Shown here: one piece after another, positions 38,102-46,894 of the stretch | Layout of the letters: each line of letters begins with the position of its first letter | Position numbering within the stretch: the stretch's first letter is position 1 | Assembly (NCBI RefSeq): GCF_022458865.1 | Contig: NZ_JAJNMU010000036.1 | Span: 1-64,000, forward strand | DNA: 64,000 nt | Reading direction: 5' to 3' | Origin: Paenibacillus periandrae | Lineage (GTDB): Bacteria; Bacillota; Bacilli; Paenibacillales; NBRC-103111 | The notes under the pieces: generated by a model | The model's input: the letters and a program-made list of their open reading frames with translations, nothing else | What the model was told of the DNA's origin: nothing | The model's database searches: none | Made by a program: the position numbers and the translations under genes

Positions 38102-39568
38102 ATGGAAAGATTGAAAGTGTCTAACGATAAACGAAGTCTGGAAACAGAAACGGGCAAGCACTTCTTTTATCTGGCGGATACAGCTTGGACATTGCCGCAA
38201 AGATTAAAGTGGGACGATGTCATCTACTACATGAAAAAAAGAAAGTCGCAAGGCTTTAATGTGCTGCAGATTGTGGCGTTGGATCCGGAGATGGATATCG
38301 AGATGCGCAACCCTGCTGGAGTAAAAGCGCTGATAAATAATAATCTATCGCAGCCTAACGAAGCATATTTCAGGTACTTGGATTGGGTATTGGATGTTGC
38401 GGAAGAGATGGAATTCTATGTCGTTCTTTTACCAGTTTGGGGCCAATTGGTGGTTGGAGAAAACTGGAACGGTGAACAATTCGAGAAGATCGTGACAGAA
38501 CAGAACGCCTATGAATTTGGTCGATGGATCGGCAATCGGTATAAAGATCAGACAAATCTTATTTGGTGCCTGGGGGGAGATCGCCAACCGATTCATAAAG
38601 GGGTCGACTACCGGGACGTGTGGCGGAACATGGCGGAAGGTCTGCTCAAAGGAGTCACTGGCGTCTCTTGCAAATATAATGTAGCAAATCAAGCGTGGCG
38701 TGAACTTGTAATAACTTACCATACGTGCTACGAAGTGGAGACAGGCAATTATTCGACGATGTCATACTGGACGGAGGAAGAAGCTTGGATCAGCTTTACC
38801 ATGCTGCAATCTGGCCACGGTTTGCATACTCAAAATTACGTGGAGGTTCAGAAAGAATACGAAAGGACTCATACATTGCCAGTTTTGGACGCAGAGCCAG
38901 CATATGAGCAAATGCCAATGGGTTGGCCGATAACACTCCCCTTACACGATGAGTGGATTGTCAGAAAAAGAGCCTATTGGTCGCTATTTGCAGGATCATG
39001 TGGACATACTTATGGTCATTCCAGTGTGTGGTGCATGATTTCCGATAAGGAAAAAAATGACATTCTCATATATGACTGGTATGAAGCGTTGGAGCGGCCA
39101 GGCGCTTATCAAATGAAAATATTGCGTGATTTTTTCGACTCGATTCCATTTGAACGCTGCATCCCGAATCAGAGCATCATGGAACATGATCAACTGTGCG
39201 GCAAAGGTTGTCTGGATGAACATCGTCAAGCAGCTGTGGATAGCCGAGGGCAATTCGCAATGGTGTATTTTACGAATGGAGGTTCCGAAAAAATAGATTT
39301 GGCACGCTTGAATGGAGAGCGATTCTTGGCATTGTGGTTTAATCCTAGAGATGGGAAATGCTACGATTCGGAACATAACCTCTGCGACAAAGTTTTTGAA
39401 GTGCATGCGGAAAAAGGATGGACTGAATTTAAGGCTCCTACACAAGGGGAGAAGAACGATTGGATTTTAGTCATAGGCTCCGAGGAGAATTTATTTGAAA
39501 ACATAGGCAAAGAAGTGTTCAGAGGAGAAGAAATGAAGATTGAACAATGGCCTATGATTTTTGTCTGA
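38102..39568 (+). CDS. DUF4038 / GH140-like glycosidase (apiosidase-like)
   Basis: A 488-residue cytoplasmic protein with the DUF4038 start (FFYLADTAWTLPQRLKWDDV), GFNVLQIVALDP, the putative acid residue region LIWCLGGDRQP, PVLDAEPAYEQMP and a small C-terminal domain (collagen-binding-like fold). GH140 members cleave apiose linkages, known in rhamnogalacturonan II and plausible on apiosylated flavonoids. ATG 38102 is preceded by GGAGGTAAGGGG; an in-frame extension reaching back into the kinase gene is rejected. No signal peptide, so substrates must be imported first. Confidence 0.8.
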   Translation: MERLKVSNDKRSLETETGKHFFYLADTAWTLPQRLKWDDVIYYMKKRKSQGFNVLQIVALDPEMDIEMRNPAGVKALINNNLSQPNEAYFRYLDWVLDVAEEMEFYVVLLPVWGQLVVGENWNGEQFEKIVTEQNAYEFGRWIGNRYKDQTNLIWCLGGDRQPIHKGVDYRDVWRNMAEGLLKGVTGVSCKYNVANQAWRELVITYHTCYEVETGNYSTMSYWTEEEAWISFTMLQSGHGLHTQNYVEVQKEYERTHTLPVLDAEPAYEQMPMGWPITLPLHDEWIVRKRAYWSLFAGSCGHTYGHSSVWCMISDKEKNDILIYDWYEALERPGAYQMKILRDFFDSIPFERCIPNQSIMEHDQLCGKGCLDEHRQAAVDSRGQFAMVYFTNGGSEKIDLARLNGERFLALWFNPRDGKCYDSEHNLCDKVFEVHAEKGWTEFKAPTQGEKNDWILVIGSEENLFENIGKEVFRGEEMKIEQWPMIFV

Positions 39569-39602
39569 TGCAAGCAAGTAACGGAAAGAAAGGATGTCTC
39601 TT

Positions 39603-42266
39603 ATGAATAGACGATTGGAAGAAGTACTTGCTGGAAAAGAAGACAATTACATTCTCCCCTTTGTATGGCAGAAGGGCGAGGATGAATCCATTATTCGTGA
39701 AGAGCTGGCGCGTATCCATGATTGCGGGATCCGGGCCGTCTGCATCGAAGCAAGACCGCATCCGGATTTTCTCGGGCCGGACTGGTGGAAGGTCATGGAC
39801 GTTGTGATGGAGGAAGCTCGCCAACGCGACATGAAGGTTTGGGTCCTCGATGACGAACATTTTCCGACCGGATATGCTGCAGGGAAAGTCAAGGATGCTC
39901 CACCCGAGCTGCGTCGCGTCTATCTGAACTTGAAGCATTTGGATATGATTGGTCCCCAGCAGGATACTAGTTGTATCGTGGAAGTTCCGCCGTTTAACGA
40001 GCGCCTGCCTACTTTAGTACCCGGATATTCTTATGGCGGGACGCTGTTTGGGGTGATCGCGGCGAAGCGCCATTCGGCTACCGGTGAGCTTACCGGCGAA
40101 ACGATCGATCTATGGGGTTGTGTTCAGGACAATGTTTTGTTCTGGGATGTGCCCGAAGGTCAATGGCGTATTTTCATGCTCATTGAAACGACAAGAGGGG
40201 CAAGCGAACACCATTTCAATTACGTCAACCCGCTTGTAGCTGAATCGGTGCGCATCCTCGTCGATACGGTATATGAGGCTTTCTATGAGCGATATCGGGA
40301 TGATTTCGGACATACCTTTGCCGGCTTCTTCTCCGACGAACCGGGGCTTTATAACGATAAAGATACCTTCGATTTCGAATCCAAGCTCGGCAAGAAAGAC
40401 GTCGTTCTACCGTGGTCCAGGCAGCTTCCGAACCTCCTGGAGGAGGCGCTCGGCAGCGATTTCCGTCGCAAATTACCGTTCCTGTGGTATGAAGGAGGAG
40501 AGGGTACAGCTAACGTACGGTACGCGTATATGAACGTTGTCAGCAAGCTGTACGGTGAGAATTTCACCAAGCAGCTTGGAGATTGGTGCCGAGAACGTAA
40601 CGTGGAATATATCGGTCATGTACTTGAAGATAATAACGTTCACGCTCGTCTCGGTCCAGGAGCCGGCCACTTTTTTAGAGCGCTGTGGGGGCAGGATATG
40701 TCCGGCATCGACATCATCGGCTGGCAAATCACTCCGGGCTTCGATGAAGGTTTCCTTCGTACTCGACCGGGAGAATCGGACAACGAGTTTTACCACTTCG
40801 GTCTGGCTAAAATGGCTTCCTCGCTCGGGCATCTCGACCCGAAGAAGAAGGGCCGGACGATGGTAGAGTTGTTTGGTGCTTACGGGTGGTCCGAAGGACT
40901 CAAGCTGATGAAATGGTTGACGGATCATGTTCTCGTGCGCGGCGTCAATGTTTTCGTTCCACATGCATTCTCCCAGAAGGAGTTTCCAGATGATGACTGC
41001 CCGCCTCACTTCTACGCGAGAGGGCATAATCCCCAATTCCGTTACTATAAAGAACTGAACCATTATACGAACCGGCTTAGCCACCTTCTATCGGGTGGAC
41101 GACATATTGCGCCGGCGGGGGTATTGTATCATGCGGAAGCCGAATGGTCGGGGGAATTCATGTATTTCCACAAGCCGGTCAAAGAGTTACTTCGCAGCCA
41201 AATCGATTGCGATGTGCTTCCGGCCGATATTCTATACGATAGCGCCAAAGTATCGGACGGTAAGCTACTTATTCAGGAAGAGTCGTTCCGATGCTTGATT
41301 ATCCCTTACTCTGAAGTGCTTCCGGATTCGCTGCTTATCCGTTTGGCCGAGCTCGCCGGGCAAGGACTGCCGTTGTTGTTTATTGATGGATATCCGGTTC
41401 GTTCCATCGATGGGGAAAGTGACTCGCTTCATCGTTTAGCTGCATCCAACGTGTGCCATGTAGTTCCGCTGAACCGGCTTGCCGCGGAGCTGAAGGAGCG
41501 AGGCTGGAACGAGATTACCGTGAAGTCCGAGCAGCTTTATCTGCGATACTATCATGTGCAGCATGCGGATTTGGATGTGTATATGTTTTTCAATGAGCAT
41601 CCGCTCGAACGGATTGAGACTGAGGTTCGGCTTCCAGTGCAAGGAAGGGCTATACGGTATGATGGTTTCAGCAATCTGCTTACGGAGTTGGAGGTTCAGA
41701 CTGATGCGGATGGCATAGATACAGCTATTTCTTTAAGCCCCTATGAATCGCTTGTGCTCTTGGCCGGATCGGGAATTGACGATGCCGTCGTGGAAATGGG
41801 AACAGACTACGGAGCGGCGGCGAATGCTGTAATGCAATCGAAAGTGATTGAGGGGACATGGGACATTTCAATTTCAGCCTCTATAGATTACCCTGCCTTC
41901 CGAAAGGTGGGCAGCACATATGCACTGGTCAATATGGGACGGCCGGGTCAGCTCCGCGATTTCTCTGGCACATTCCGGTATGAAACTGTATTTGAGTGGT
42001 CACAAGGCGCTGGCGAGGTTCTTCTGGATTTGGGACGTGTGTTCGAGATCGGCGAAGTGTGGGTGAATGGCGTGCGTGCAGGGGTGCGGATTTGTCCGCC
42101 GTACGTTCTGGAGATCGGTCATCTGCTCAAGAAAGGAAGCAATTCGCTCGCCGTCGAGGTGACCAATACGCTGATGAATGAGCAGAAGGATCTTGTCTTC
42201 AGGACCATTCATCAGGAGCCGAGCGGCTTGCTAGGCCCGGTTCAGCTCGTAGTTATGGCAAATTGA
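39603..42266 (+). CDS. GH106-like alpha-L-rhamnosidase
   Basis: An 887-residue glycosidase related to family 106. The N-terminal barrel has FFSDEPGLY and the characteristic GHVLEDNN, GPGAGHFFRA and QDMSGIDIIGWQI stretches; the C-terminal end has a GH2-type beta-sandwich (GEVWVNGVRAGVRICPPY). It should release terminal alpha-L-rhamnose from plant glycosides or pectin. ATG 39603 is preferred to one nine bases earlier because of the spacing from GAAAGAAAGG. No signal peptide. Co-directional with and 34 bp after the GH140-like gene. Confidence 0.78.
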   Translation: MNRRLEEVLAGKEDNYILPFVWQKGEDESIIREELARIHDCGIRAVCIEARPHPDFLGPDWWKVMDVVMEEARQRDMKVWVLDDEHFPTGYAAGKVKDAPPELRRVYLNLKHLDMIGPQQDTSCIVEVPPFNERLPTLVPGYSYGGTLFGVIAAKRHSATGELTGETIDLWGCVQDNVLFWDVPEGQWRIFMLIETTRGASEHHFNYVNPLVAESVRILVDTVYEAFYERYRDDFGHTFAGFFSDEPGLYNDKDTFDFESKLGKKDVVLPWSRQLPNLLEEALGSDFRRKLPFLWYEGGEGTANVRYAYMNVVSKLYGENFTKQLGDWCRERNVEYIGHVLEDNNVHARLGPGAGHFFRALWGQDMSGIDIIGWQITPGFDEGFLRTRPGESDNEFYHFGLAKMASSLGHLDPKKKGRTMVELFGAYGWSEGLKLMKWLTDHVLVRGVNVFVPHAFSQKEFPDDDCPPHFYARGHNPQFRYYKELNHYTNRLSHLLSGGRHIAPAGVLYHAEAEWSGEFMYFHKPVKELLRSQIDCDVLPADILYDSAKVSDGKLLIQEESFRCLIIPYSEVLPDSLLIRLAELAGQGLPLLFIDGYPVRSIDGESDSLHRLAASNVCHVVPLNRLAAELKERGWNEITVKSEQLYLRYYHVQHADLDVYMFFNEHPLERIETEVRLPVQGRAIRYDGFSNLLTELEVQTDADGIDTAISLSPYESLVLLAGSGIDDAVVEMGTDYGAAANAVMQSKVIEGTWDISISASIDYPAFRKVGSTYALVNMGRPGQLRDFSGTFRYETVFEWSQGAGEVLLDLGRVFEIGEVWVNGVRAGVRICPPYVLEIGHLLKKGSNSLAVEVTNTLMNEQKDLVFRTIHQEPSGLLGPVQLVVMAN

Positions 42267-42282
42267 AGAGGAGCGTGGACGG

Positions 42283-43920
42283 TTGAAGAATATGCTGAAT
42301 AATCCAATTTTGGCCGGGTTTTATCCCGATCCTTCGATCTGCCGCGTGGGCGACGATTGCTACATGGTTACTTCAAGCTTCTCCTTATTCCCGGGGGTTC
42401 CAATCTTTCATAGTACGGATCTTGCGCATTGGGAGCAGATTGGGAACATTTTGGACAGAAAGTCGCAGCTTCATGTTACGGCGGAGTATATGGCATCCGG
42501 AATTATGGCACCGACGCTTCGCTATCACAACGGTACCTTTTACATGATTACTACGAATTTCAGCGACAAGGGAAATTTCATTGTCACTGCGACGGATCCC
42601 CGCGGTCCCTGGTCGGATCCTTACTGGCTGCCGGATGGTCACGGCATCGATCCTTCCTTGTTTTTCGACGATGACGGGAAGGCGTACTTTACCGGTACAA
42701 GGCTGGAAGACCGTGAAGACAATCCAATGGGCGAACAAGTGATCTGGATCAGCGAAATCGATCTGGTGAACATGCGGCTTGTAGGCGGAAATCGGACTAT
42801 ATGGGGAGGAGCACTCAGAAATTGCGCTTCGCCCGAAGCTCCTCATCTGTATAAGAGAGACGGGTACTATTACTTGGTTATTGCAGAGGGTGGAACAGAG
42901 CACTACCACGCAGTCACGGTTGCACGCAGCAAAACGATTTTTGGCGATTATGAGGGCTATGTGGGAAATCCCATTTTGACTCATCGTCAGCTGGGGAAAG
43001 ATTACCCGATCTGCAATGTCGGCCACGCGGATTTCATAGAGCTTCAAAATGGCGATTGGTACGTGGTGATGCTAGCCTCCCGTCTGATCGAAGGGTATCA
43101 CAAGAACATGGGCAGGGAAACTTTTATTGCACCCATCGTTTGGGAGAATGGTTGGCCTGTTGTCAGCCCCGGCACCGGGCGGCTCGAATGGAGCTATCAC
43201 GCACCTGAGCTGCCGGCGTTTACACCGAGACCAATTCCTGCGAGGGACGATTTTGAGGAAAATCGGCTCGACATGCATTGGATTTTTTTCGGGACGCCAT
43301 ATGACGATTTCTATTCAATCGCGGACAGCAAGCTAACTTTGAAATTGCTGCCTCGCCGCATAAGTCAGGAGTTAAAGAAGATCGACGTTGCTAAGGCAGA
43401 TGCATGTATGACAGTTCCATCTTTAAGCTTTATCGGTCGAAGGCAGCAGCACGTGAGCTTTCGTATATCAGCCAAGATGAGTTTCCATGCATTTGAGGAA
43501 AATGAAACGGCCGGACTAGTCGTGATGCAGGCTTGCAACCACCAATTTCGATTGGAACGGGCGATGAAGGAAGGGAAGCAAGTGATAAGACTGATTCAGT
43601 GTACCAGCGAGCTGAACGGATACCCGCATCAGCCCCATTTTCAGAGTCTGACGACTGAGGCCGAGCTTGCAATTGCTGAAGTTTTCAGTAGAGATATCGT
43701 TCTAGGCATTAGCGCAGAGGGTCAAGCGTATAGCTTCTATTACAGAAGTGCAGAGGGGAATCATCGCTTACTATACGAGTATGCGGACGGTAGACTAATA
43801 AATCCCGAGGCCATCGGCGGTATGGCAGGAACTGTACTTGGCATGTTTGCTAGCGGGAATGGGATGGAATGCGCAAACAGAGCCGAATTTGACTGGTTTG
43901 ATTATGAGGGCTTGATTTGA
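42283..43920 (+). CDS. GH43 beta-xylosidase / alpha-L-arabinofuranosidase
   Basis: A 545-residue GH43 enzyme of the XynB type. The five-blade propeller carries the base Asp16 (YPDPS), pKa modulator Asp123 (HGIDPSLFF) and acid Glu185 (ASPEAPHLY); a C-terminal concanavalin-like domain (about 320-540) caps the active site. Starts at TTG 42283 with GAAGAGGAG at right spacing, 16 bp after the GH106 gene. It removes xylose or arabinose from oligosaccharides or glycosides in the cytoplasm. Confidence 0.88.
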   Translation: MKNMLNNPILAGFYPDPSICRVGDDCYMVTSSFSLFPGVPIFHSTDLAHWEQIGNILDRKSQLHVTAEYMASGIMAPTLRYHNGTFYMITTNFSDKGNFIVTATDPRGPWSDPYWLPDGHGIDPSLFFDDDGKAYFTGTRLEDREDNPMGEQVIWISEIDLVNMRLVGGNRTIWGGALRNCASPEAPHLYKRDGYYYLVIAEGGTEHYHAVTVARSKTIFGDYEGYVGNPILTHRQLGKDYPICNVGHADFIELQNGDWYVVMLASRLIEGYHKNMGRETFIAPIVWENGWPVVSPGTGRLEWSYHAPELPAFTPRPIPARDDFEENRLDMHWIFFGTPYDDFYSIADSKLTLKLLPRRISQELKKIDVAKADACMTVPSLSFIGRRQQHVSFRISAKMSFHAFEENETAGLVVMQACNHQFRLERAMKEGKQVIRLIQCTSELNGYPHQPHFQSLTTEAELAIAEVFSRDIVLGISAEGQAYSFYYRSAEGNHRLLYEYADGRLINPEAIGGMAGTVLGMFASGNGMECANRAEFDWFDYEGLI

Positions 43921-43987
43921 AAGACATGAACTATACCAACCCAAAGGGAAATGTTTAGATCTTAACGAAAACATTATTGTTTGTTCT

Positions 43988-45712
43988 TTACGGACGTGAA
44001 CCCAAGCTCTTCGATAGTTCCTTATCTATTTCATCAATTTGTTGCGATGTAACGAGATGCTGCTTTGCAAAGGTCCGACCAGTGACACCCCGACCACCAC
44101 GCGAGCATTGTATCCTGAATCCGCGGTGATGGAATTGAATCATCAGTATCATCATCAAACGGCCGGAGGTGTTCGAGCTTGATCTGCTTTCGTTTTCGTC
44201 GGGAATGCGCAGCCTCCCGCCATTTTCCTTCAGCTCGACGTTAAGAAACGGATTCTTGGTCCGACCGCCGCCGCCTTCTGGGTCCCAAGCGGAGCGGACA
44301 AAGTCGGAGGCATTATACTTGGTCGGTGGGTTTCGACAACATTTGAAGGAGTGCTCGTCTTTTGGCGGCGGTATCCGCAAGTTGTCGGCCTTAAAGGTAT
44401 GGAACGTTCGGCCATATTTCGCTGTGGAACAAGGCGTCGGGCAAGTATTTTGCATCCCGCAAGCAAGTGGACAACGCCACTTCTGACGGTTCTGCGTATG
44501 GTCGTATCCGTTAGGCTTCATTTCCTTACCGATGGGACAAATGGGCACACCCTCAGGTGAAATTTGAATGTCAGAATCGGTAGTGGTATTCTTTTTGCTC
44601 CGGTTGTTCAGGTCAATAAAAGGCTCGATGCGCTGGTGATCCAGCAAAGCATAGATGGCCTCCGCATCGTGAGCGGCATCAAGGAGAATTTTATCGATTG
44701 TGCCCAAGGTGAAACGTTGCGCAAATTCAATGGAGCTGACGACCAAACTCACAGCGTCGTGCCGGGAAGCAGGCTGGAGTCTGGGATACAGCGGAAGATC
44801 ATGCTTGCTGTTCGCAGCAGCCAGCATGTACAGGTGGTACCCATTGAAGTATCTCTCACGTGCGCTGTCCCAACCGGAATCGCAATCCGGCTGGGAATAT
44901 TCGCGGCGGTGAGGACAATTCGCAAGGCCTTGGGCACTGCAATTACAAGTAGGCTTGCTTCGCAGATAAGCAGTCGTGACGACGGGCGTTCCATCGCCGG
45001 CGATCGTTAAGGCCTTCATATCCCCCAGCAGGCCGAGCTTTCCCGAAACGGCGACAATCTGGGAGTGGAAGAACTCCTGCAAGCGATCGAAAGGCTGATC
45101 TTTACGTTTTCGCCATGACGCAGGATACGCTCAACAAGACGTTTGACCTTGCCAGGGGATGTGGTTGGTGCTTTTTCGCCCTTCTTGCCTTTTTGGGGTT
45201 TACGCTTCCTTGGCTTCGTGCGAGGTTTCAAATGTTTGTCCTCGGCAGCCCAAAATCGGGTGAGAAAATCGTAGAAGGTTCCAACGCCGGGAATATCTCC
45301 GGGATCAAACCCGCTGAGAATGGCATAAAGAGGGACCCGGTACATTTCATCGACCCAAGCCGTAATGCCGATTTCGGGTCGTACCAAGAGGAACAGGAGA
45401 TACGAGCGTAACATGGAAGCAGGGTCGCGCGGTGCCGGTCCTCGGTCTGAATACAGATCGCGTAAAAGCGTTGCTGTGTAAGAAAGATCAGAAATCGTAC
45501 ACTTCCAGATGACAGGCCAATCTTTGCGAACCAGGACAGCCAGACCATCCGAGTAGTGTTTGCGGAGTCGATTGATGACAAAGCGTTGGTAAGAAGAATG
45601 AGGAACGAAAACAGGCTTCAATGAAGACACCCCACAGGTTAGGTAGTAAGGGAAAATGCATACCCTTCCTGCGCGATTTTGGAGCGATATTAAAAAAGTC
45701 AAGTGTTTTCAA
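43988..45712 (-). pseudogene. DDE transposase, frameshifted
   Basis: Two overlapping minus-strand frames form one DDE_Tnp_1-type transposase. The first (45712 to about 45060) includes RDPASMLRSYLLFLLVRPE and DIPGVGTFYDFLTRFW; the second (45082 to 43988) holds the catalytic-core stretch TIAGDGTPVVTTAYLRSK and ILLDAAHDAEAIYALL. The frames meet near 45060, so one indel separates them. I cannot resolve the IS group. It separates the glycosidase genes from the C-glycoside deglycosidase genes. Confidence 0.78.
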
Positions 45713-45766
45713 GGGAAATGTCCAAATTTTAAAATATATTTTTCCAGTTCGAGATGTGGTAGAAAT

Positions 45767-45795
45767 AAAAAAATCCCTCCACCAAAGTAGGAGGG
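45767..45795 (-). terminator. Minus-strand terminator in front of the transposase gene
   Basis: CCCTCC (775-780 of 45 kb) pairs with GGAGGG (790-795); on the minus strand the stem is followed by A and seven T. It would stop outside transcription from entering the transposase gene. Confidence 0.55.
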
Positions 45796-45824
45796 GAGCA
45801 AAATTGATGGTTCAAGGAATCGCT

Positions 45825-45860
45825 TGTCCCATCAGCCTCGGCGAATGCCGAGAGGCTATT
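45825..45860 (+). promoter_or_regulatory. Hairpin in the leader of the NTF2-like gene
   Basis: AGCCTCGGC-GAAT-GCCGAGAGGCT folds into a GC-rich stem with a two-base bulge, 20-55 nt before the start codon. No T tract follows, so it may stabilise the message or control initiation. No known riboswitch class was recognised. Confidence 0.35.
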
Positions 45861-45881
45861 AACAAATATGGAGGGATAAAA

Positions 45882-46319
45882 ATGGATGAGTTGCGTAAAA
45901 GGAATCGATCGGTGGTTGAAAAGTTTTACGAGTTGGGCCATGATGCGAATGTTCTTTTTGCCGATAATGGGGTGAAAATAATTCCCTGGTACCCACCAAA
46001 CGGAATCAGTTGGACCGGAAGAAATAAATTGGACCAAAATTTTCAATCGAATAAGTCCTATTTCCCGGATTTTAACTGGGATGAGATTCGGATTTTTGAA
46101 ACGGATGATCCGAACTATTTCTGGGTGGAGTGCAGCGGACGCGGAGAACAGATCGTAAGTGGAAAAGCAGAAATATATATGAATCAATATATTAATTCTT
46201 TCCTAATTGAAGACGGTCAGATCAAAGAATTCCGGGAATTTTTTAGCCCGCTGAATCTATACAATTCTTTCGGAATTGAAGTATCACCACTTATGAAACC
46301 CCCATTTATTGACGAATAA
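45882..46319 (+). CDS. NTF2-like / PhzA-PhzB-like protein
   Basis: A 145-residue SnoaL/PhzB-type protein of the NTF2 fold (N-terminal helix RNRSVVEKFYELGHDANVLF, then VKIIPWYPPNG, ending NSFLIEDGQIKEFREFF). Such small barrels act as isomerases, dehydratases or binding proteins for sugars and aromatics. GGAGGGATAAAA lies before the ATG. It lies upstream of a Gfo/Idh tail and the C-glycoside deglycosidase genes in the same direction, so a role in the same pathway is likely but unproven. Confidence 0.65.
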   Translation: MDELRKRNRSVVEKFYELGHDANVLFADNGVKIIPWYPPNGISWTGRNKLDQNFQSNKSYFPDFNWDEIRIFETDDPNYFWVECSGRGEQIVSGKAEIYMNQYINSFLIEDGQIKEFREFFSPLNLYNSFGIEVSPLMKPPFIDE

Positions 46320-46403
46320 ATCTTGACAGAGCCATATGTCGTCATGCAAATATTGGAAGCGTATTATGAATCAACCAAGACTAGTGAACTCTTCAAGCTT
46401 TAA
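46320..46403 (+). pseudogene. C-terminal tail of a Gfo/Idh/MocA oxidoreductase
   Basis: Right after the stop of the NTF2-like gene, and in the same frame, the sequence reads LTEPYVVMQILEAYYESTKT then SELFKL and stop, the typical end of Gfo/Idh/MocA proteins. The rest of the gene is deleted. In characterised C-glycoside operons a Gfo/Idh/MocA oxidase gene accompanies the deglycosidase subunits, so this relic probably marks the former in-operon oxidase. Confidence 0.6.
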
Positions 46404-46438
46404 TGCAAATTGCAAAAAAACGAAGGAGGTATATGTGC

Positions 46439-46834
46439 ATGAACGAGAAGTACATGATCTGCCCCGAAGGTTTTGAAAATATCAACGAGGATGGGAAAAG
46501 GGTTGGTTTCAACCTGCCCGTCCGCATCCCCTACTATCTGGGGATAAGCCTCTCCATGATCGATGACATTCAGGTGAAGGTCGACGGTGAGAAGATTCCC
46601 AGGGAGAATCTGAGGTTTACGACACGTGCAGGGTATCCTTTCACATTGACGGAAATGGAGACAGTCACCAAATACCGCTGGGAATATGGAGAAAAGGCAA
46701 AAGTGACGGCGTTGATGGACGGAGGGCTTGCACCCGGCAAACACAAGATTGAAGTCAAGGTTTTCTTAAGAATTGCCTATATGCCGAAAGGGTCTTTCGC
46801 TGTTGCTGAAGTAGAGATTGATGTGCAGGTCTGA
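46439..46834 (+). CDS. C-glycoside deglycosidase beta subunit (CGDB/DUF6379 family)
   Basis: A 131-residue beta-sandwich protein with the small-subunit pattern: GFNLPVRIPYYLGISLS, VKVDGEKIPRENLRF and APGKHKIEVKVFLRI. In DgpBC, DfgAB and CarBC type enzymes the beta subunit completes the active site of the TIM-barrel alpha subunit that cleaves the C-C bond between a 3-oxo-sugar and an aromatic aglycone. ATG 46439 is chosen since AAGGAGGT lies nine bases before it. The alpha subunit begins 60 bp downstream. Confidence 0.8.
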   Translation: MNEKYMICPEGFENINEDGKRVGFNLPVRIPYYLGISLSMIDDIQVKVDGEKIPRENLRFTTRAGYPFTLTEMETVTKYRWEYGEKAKVTALMDGGLAPGKHKIEVKVFLRIAYMPKGSFAVAEVEIDVQV

Positions 46835-46894
46835 GGATAGCCTTCAAATTATGCCGGTAAAAATTTAATGAATATTTTGGGGAGGTAACGAACG

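Noticed and set aside
45711..45881. Riboswitch upstream of the NTF2-like gene
   Set aside because: Only simple hairpins are visible; no known aptamer core could be recognised.
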